Below are positions 59,608 to 64,000 of a stretch of DNA of 64,000 nucleotides, in pieces. The notes under the pieces were generated by a model. It was given only the letters and a program-made list of their open reading frames with translations. It did no database searches and was not told the DNA's origin. Numbering within the stretch: the first letter of the stretch is position 1; each line of letters begins with the position of its first letter. Made by a program: the position numbers and the translations under genes. This DNA is from Hsuehochloa calcarea (taxonomy: Eukaryota; Streptophyta; Magnoliopsida; Poales; Poaceae), in assembly GCA_036346395.1 (NCBI GenBank), contig CM070601.1:19093763-19157762 (forward strand). Reading direction: 5' to 3'.

Positions 59608-62145
59608 TCCTCCATGGCTTCCTTAGCATCCTTTGAACACCCTTGAGCTCCGAACCCTTTGTTAGTGCATTACTCGAGCTCCATTTCAAAAATTGCTCTC
59701 GGCGCCATTGTTGAAGCTCCAACCTCTTCGGTGAAAGTGGTGCTCAGGGCCTTCTCTTTCTAAACCCTTGCTTCCTCGATTTACTTACCATCTCTAAGAG
59801 TATTAACCCTCACTCAATTTGGGTTCTTCCATGAGGCGGCTTAATTTTGGATTTCCCCTTTTGGCCGAAAGCCCTATTTTTCTTCATCAGGCGACTCAGG
59901 TCCCTCTCGTGCTTTCTCGTGCTCGGTAACCCCTCTTTAGTCCCTAGTTGCTTGGCACCCGCTCGCTTGGACCGTGAGCTCATTTGCTATTTTCGTTTTG
60001 ACCATTTCGGTCATCTCTGTCATCTACGGCTTGCGGCGTTCTAAACGCCGCGGCTAAATATTGGTTCCATTGGGTGCGCAAGTTTGTTAGCAACCCATTT
60101 TGGGCACTTGCTCGCACCGCCATGGCGAGTCGCCGGCGATGATCCTCTCTTCCCGTCGTTTTGTCGGATGAAAGCAGTAGCGAGTTTTGAGCGTGAATTG
60201 ATGTGGACCGTCGATCCTTAGATCAGCGGTCGGATCTGAGTGAGCGTTCGGACCGTCCAAAGGTTCGATCCGTGTGGACCGTTGGATCCAAGATCAACGG
60301 CTCCTATGCGTGTGAGCGTTCGGACGCCGAGCGTCTGATCCGCGAACCATTGGATCGAGATCCAACGGTGGCGTTTAGGGTTTGTTAACGCATGGCGTTA
60401 AGCGCTGAAACGCGGACCGTCGGATCGAGATCGGCGCTCCTCGTTCGACCACGTCTTTAAAAATTCGATTTTCCGAAAGGATTTAGTTATCAACGAAAAA
60501 TGTGATAACTTGTAAAATACATAACTATTTCATTTCAAATCCTTTTCGGTTGATTCAAATTTTGTTGGTTATGTTTTAACTAGACTTTGATTTAAAAATG
60601 TTTCCAAACCAGTATAGCTTGAAATTTTGCTAATGAATAGTAGCATTTTTGATTTATAAAAGTGAGCAAAATTGTTTTGGTCATATCTTTGGCATCAAGA
60701 ATCCAAATCAATTGGTTCTTGTTGCTAAATTCTTTATAAATCAGGATCTTGCTCTTGTAAAGTTTTGGAATTTTTGGAGAATGTTTCTGTTGAGTCTTTG
60801 CATTTTATTAGTTCTTATCGATTGCTTTTGCTTTCGTTAGGATCAGAAGAACACGTTGATAATATTATTGATCCTCGTGACACCTTGACCCCGACAAGCG
60901 AGGCAAGCGGTTTGATCATGTTAATCCTATTATTTTACAAGTTTAATATTTTGAATTCAAGCTGTATGTATGCATTGCTACTTTGTGTTAAATTATGGTT
61001 AGTTGATCCTATAGTTGCATAATCCGTAGGATATTGTTTATTCTCTACTACTTGAGCCTAGGTTATTTCTTTGTGATTAGAGTTCGTTGGATGAGCTCTT
61101 GTCACTTAGTAGCATCTGAGTCTTTATGCTTAGCCATGCTTAGTTCGGTAGCTTTGGGCGATCATCGACTTAGTCGATGGTCTTGATCACACAAAATTAT
61201 TATTCTTTCATTATGTCCGACACTTTGTGCTTTGTTAATTTTGCAAATCGAAACTGAAAATGAAAACCGGTTTGGACTTGGGCATAATGGTATGTTGGTG
61301 TGGTGTTTTTGGGTGTGATCGGAATGGTGCCCAAGTCATCAAGGACCGAACATCTTGTTACACTAAACCAAGCACTATTGCGTACTAACCACATGAGGGA
61401 TATATGGGACCCTCTTGACTTAGTACTTTGGCGTGTGTTATCTCCGAGTCGCGGGAGGAAAAGTTTTGTGTGTGTCTTTGTGTGAAAGCAGTGTGTGTTC
61501 TTGTGTTTGTGTTGGGTGTGCGGTGGTGGGGATTCTTTGGGAAGGTTCTCCACCTCGAGGCGTCCTGATTGTCCAAGGCTTTACCCGTGACGGGTAGTTG
61601 TCAGAGGGGCCACGACCCGACACAACGTATGGGTTTCTATCCATACAGGCGACTCGAAGTTAATACATAATATTGGAAGCGTCTCGTAGGATTTAGTGTC
61701 TTGGCATACCAAAGGCGTGTGCTAATCATGTGGCAAAAAGGCGGTCGACATGTGGGTAAGTTGGTACACCTGCAGGATAAAACTATTCGAATAGCCTCGT
61801 CCTAGGTTATGGACACGCTTGGGGAGTTCTTCCAAGAGTTAGACTACAACATTTGTTTTAAAATTTAAAACTTGACATGGTTGGTATGAATGGGTAATTC
61901 ATACTCTTGTTGTGGTGACTATTGGGTTAGTCACTTCCGGAATTTGTTGTTGTCTATTTACCGTTATTAATATTGTTCTTTCGGTTATTTGAACATTAAA
62001 AACAGATTTGTTAAATTGCTTTCAATCTATTATATTATTGCAAATGAAAACTTGCTTTATGCTAAAATGAAACCTACTGACCTCATGTTGATTAAGCTTG
62101 CATGTAGTATATATACAGGTTTGTTATTCCACATGTAAGTCTTGC

Positions 62146-62164
62146 GAGTACATTCAAAGTACTC
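62146..62164 (+). other. LTR 3'-end hairpin, copy 5
   Basis: Stem GAGTAC/GTACTC, loop ATTCAAA, preceded by GTAAGTCTTGC as in copy 2. Confidence 0.65.
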
Positions 62165-62606
62165 ACCGCTTTTGCCACATTGCTTTTGTTCTGCGGGGAA
62201 GAAGGTGAGCCCCAAGGGCCTCACTTTTGTGAGATGTGCTTGGGTTTGGCGACTAGCTTGGCGGTCCTGGTCGGTTGCCTTGTGGGTTAAAGGCACACCG
62301 ATTGGCTCTTTGTTGTAACCATCTTATGGCACTTTTGCTTCATTGTTTAACTATTGTTGTCTCTTTTATTGTTGGCGGTTGGCCTCTCTTTTATAATGCC
62401 TCGGTTTAATGTTATTAATACTACATTCTACTCGGTGTTTGGTTCTATGTGGATGAATGGAATTGATACATAAATTTTGTGATGAGGTGTGTATCTTGCA
62501 CTGGGAAGTATACATGTCTCGAGTCTCGGATTATCTGCTTTGTGATGCTAGGACCGAAAGGATGGTTAAGCATTACAAGCCGGATAAACCGGGGTCTCAC
62601 AAGGTT

Positions 62607-62620
62607 TGGTATCAGAGCCA
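62607..62620 (+). other. Primer binding site
   Basis: TGGTATCAGAGCCA, complementary to initiator Met-tRNA, just inside the LTR end. Confidence 0.9.
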
Positions 62621-64000
62621 TACTGACCGTAGTAACCCAAGCTGGTTGTCGTTTAGGATATTTTGGAAAATATTATTTTCAAAGTATCAAATGATTTTGA
62701 AAGCTTAAGTAAGTTCTCGATTTTATTCCTTACATGTCTTAGCTTTCTCCTCTCATCTTGCTCTAATTTGAGTTTTGAAAATTGTTTACCTCTCCTTTTC
62801 AAAGATAGTGTTATCGATTAAATGGGTTTTGGGAACCACCGAGTTTGGCAAATTGAAGTGCTTAGGGTTTTGAAGTTTACGGGTGAAGATTTGGCTAGAG
62901 GCTTGGATGCGAATCGACAAACGACGCTTCAATTTCAGACAATGAGCTCAATGGTTTCGATGGGACCACTAAGCTTGCAAGTTGAAGTGTGCGATTTTGA
63001 AGTTTCTAGGATGGAAGACTTGGTGGAGCTTGGATGCAAAATCACTCTGACAACTTCCATTTCGGACAACAAGCTCGATGGTTTCTAATGGGGTAGAAAA
63101 TGAGAGTTTAATCAACTAAAACTTGTGGGAATAAAAGGGGTAAGATGTGATACTAGTTAGCTAAGTATCTAACACTATTTTATTGATTGAACCTTGCTCT
63201 TTAGTGGTAATAGATCTTACCTTAATCTTACGCTTTTATCTTCTCAATCAATTACTCGTTCATTCAATACGGGCTAGTTGAATTGGGAAGTTGAGCTTTG
63301 GTTTTATGATTCCTTGCCGTTTTTGGAGTCTTTTTATAAGCAGGTTTAAGATTATACACAACTCTCACATGAAATGATGACTCGTGGCATGGCTAAGCAG
63401 TCTAATCGTATCTAACCAACCCACGTTGGTGCTACAATAATACCAACTAATAATTAATCAACCTAGGGTGACAAAAGATCATGGCATACAATAGACAAGG
63501 TGGCATAACAATTTGGATTAATAACTACACCCAAAAGCATTTAAATAAATACTTGAAATAGAATGCAATACATTGAAACAAAGTAGTTTGAAAACTGGGT
63601 TCAAAATGATCAAAGGTATAACTTGCCTTGGAATAGATCTAGATATTGGTCTTGGTCTTGAGGTGCTCCTTCTTCTGCAAAATTCCCCGAAGTATCGACG
63701 TCTACTCGCAAACGAGACAAAAGAAATAAAACAAATAAATAACAGAGGCAAAACAAACTCCAAAAATTAAATAAAATTCACCATTAAATAGATCTTAATT
63801 TTATATGAATTTACAAATTTGAATGGGTTCAATTGGACTTCGGATGCAAAAGATATGGGCTTTGGAAGATTGGAAAATCAATTAAACCCTAATTTGGATT
63901 TTCTCGAATTTCCCGAATTATTTTTATAAAGGAAAATCGAATTATTGCGCAATGCTTGCGTCAGCCGAGAATTTCCGGAAAAGAATTAAATTAAAATAAA
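62621..64000 (+). mobile_element. Start of the internal region of the LTR element
   Basis: No gag is recognised before the window ends. It holds two in-frame ~130-bp repeats (about 62826-62954 and 62955-63087) within an 88-codon frame starting MGFGNHRVWQIEVL. Shared words include TTGAAGTG, TTTTGAAGTTT, GCTTGGATGC and GGTTTC. From 63090 the sequence is AT-rich with nothing recognised. Gag/pol would lie to the right, outside the window, unless the element is a non-autonomous form. Confidence 0.45.

Larger units (their letters stand above)
58545..62601 (+). repeat. 5' LTR (4.06 kb) of a probable Ty3/gypsy element
   Basis: Starts TGTAACATCCCAAAATTGG and ends GGGGTCTCACA, five bases before an initiator-Met primer site, which fixes it as a 5' LTR in + sense. 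TATA box at 59599 (CTATAAAAC). The conserved hairpin is at 62146, 455 bp before the end. Between 59040 and 60430 a word like GAGCGTTCGGACCGTCCGA recurs many times. The block 61700-61830 is shared with the LTR at 605-7560. Left flank CATAT would be the target sequence. Confidence 0.7.

Noticed and set aside
1..64000. tRNA, rRNA or snRNA genes
   Set aside because: The only tRNA-like words are retroelement primer sites matching initiator Met-tRNA (32354, 43231, 62607). I saw no cloverleaf or rRNA segment.

Overview
This is plant nuclear DNA, almost certainly from a grass (Poaceae). The evidence is two intron-bearing plant genes with GC-rich first exons, initiator-Met-tRNA-primed LTR retrotransposons of grass type, a chromovirus, a Sirevirus, a Helitron fragment, a plant hAT transposase relic and an L1 tail. 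No bacterial, viral or organellar gene organisation is visible. The genus cannot be fixed from sequence alone; protein similarity to what I remember of rice suggests Oryza or a relative.

Two host genes stand in tail-to-tail (convergent) orientation near the centre. A nine-exon gene at 22834-26738 (+) encodes a mitochondrial-type alanine--glyoxylate aminotransferase 2 homologue (class III PLP aminotransferase). A nine-exon gene at 45110-32948 (-) encodes a TOM1-like (TOL) protein with VHS and GAT domains, an ESCRT-0-like ubiquitin-cargo receptor. Both read through all exons with consistent splice phases and look intact.

Nearly everything else is transposon-derived and heavily nested. (1) 1-7560: end of an LTR retrotransposon and its ~4.6 kb 3' LTR, itself interrupted by an antisense LTR (1941-4273). 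(2) 7561-16817: a decayed Sirevirus-type copia element with pol remnant, extra downstream ORF, polypurine tracts and 3' LTR, the LTR being split by another LTR (12463-15648). (3) 16881-18655: GC-rich Helitron-type 5' region with a decayed Rep exon. (4) 27187-32489: a complete but coding-defective copia element with very short LTRs and TSD CAAAC, lying between the two genes. (5) 35902-43698: a Reina-like chromovirus with TSD TAATG inside intron 3 of the TOL gene, carrying an hAT relic inside its integrase. (6) 46170-46820: a 5'-truncated L1 tail. (7) 47195-53900: a diverged LTR pair whose second LTR is broken by a 4.5 kb solo LTR (TSD TCGTG). (8) 55504-56648: an element with 24-bp terminal inverted repeats. 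(9) 58545-64000: a 4.06 kb 5' LTR followed by a primer binding site and the start of the internal region.

The most interesting non-gene signal is a small hairpin about 400-450 bp before the 3' end of four of the five large LTRs (farther in the fifth). Its stem sequence changes in a compensatory way between copies (TGAGTAC/GTACTCA versus TGAGTC/GACTCA). I did not find a convincing new gene system; the window is best read as a two-gene island in a deep nest of retroelements.
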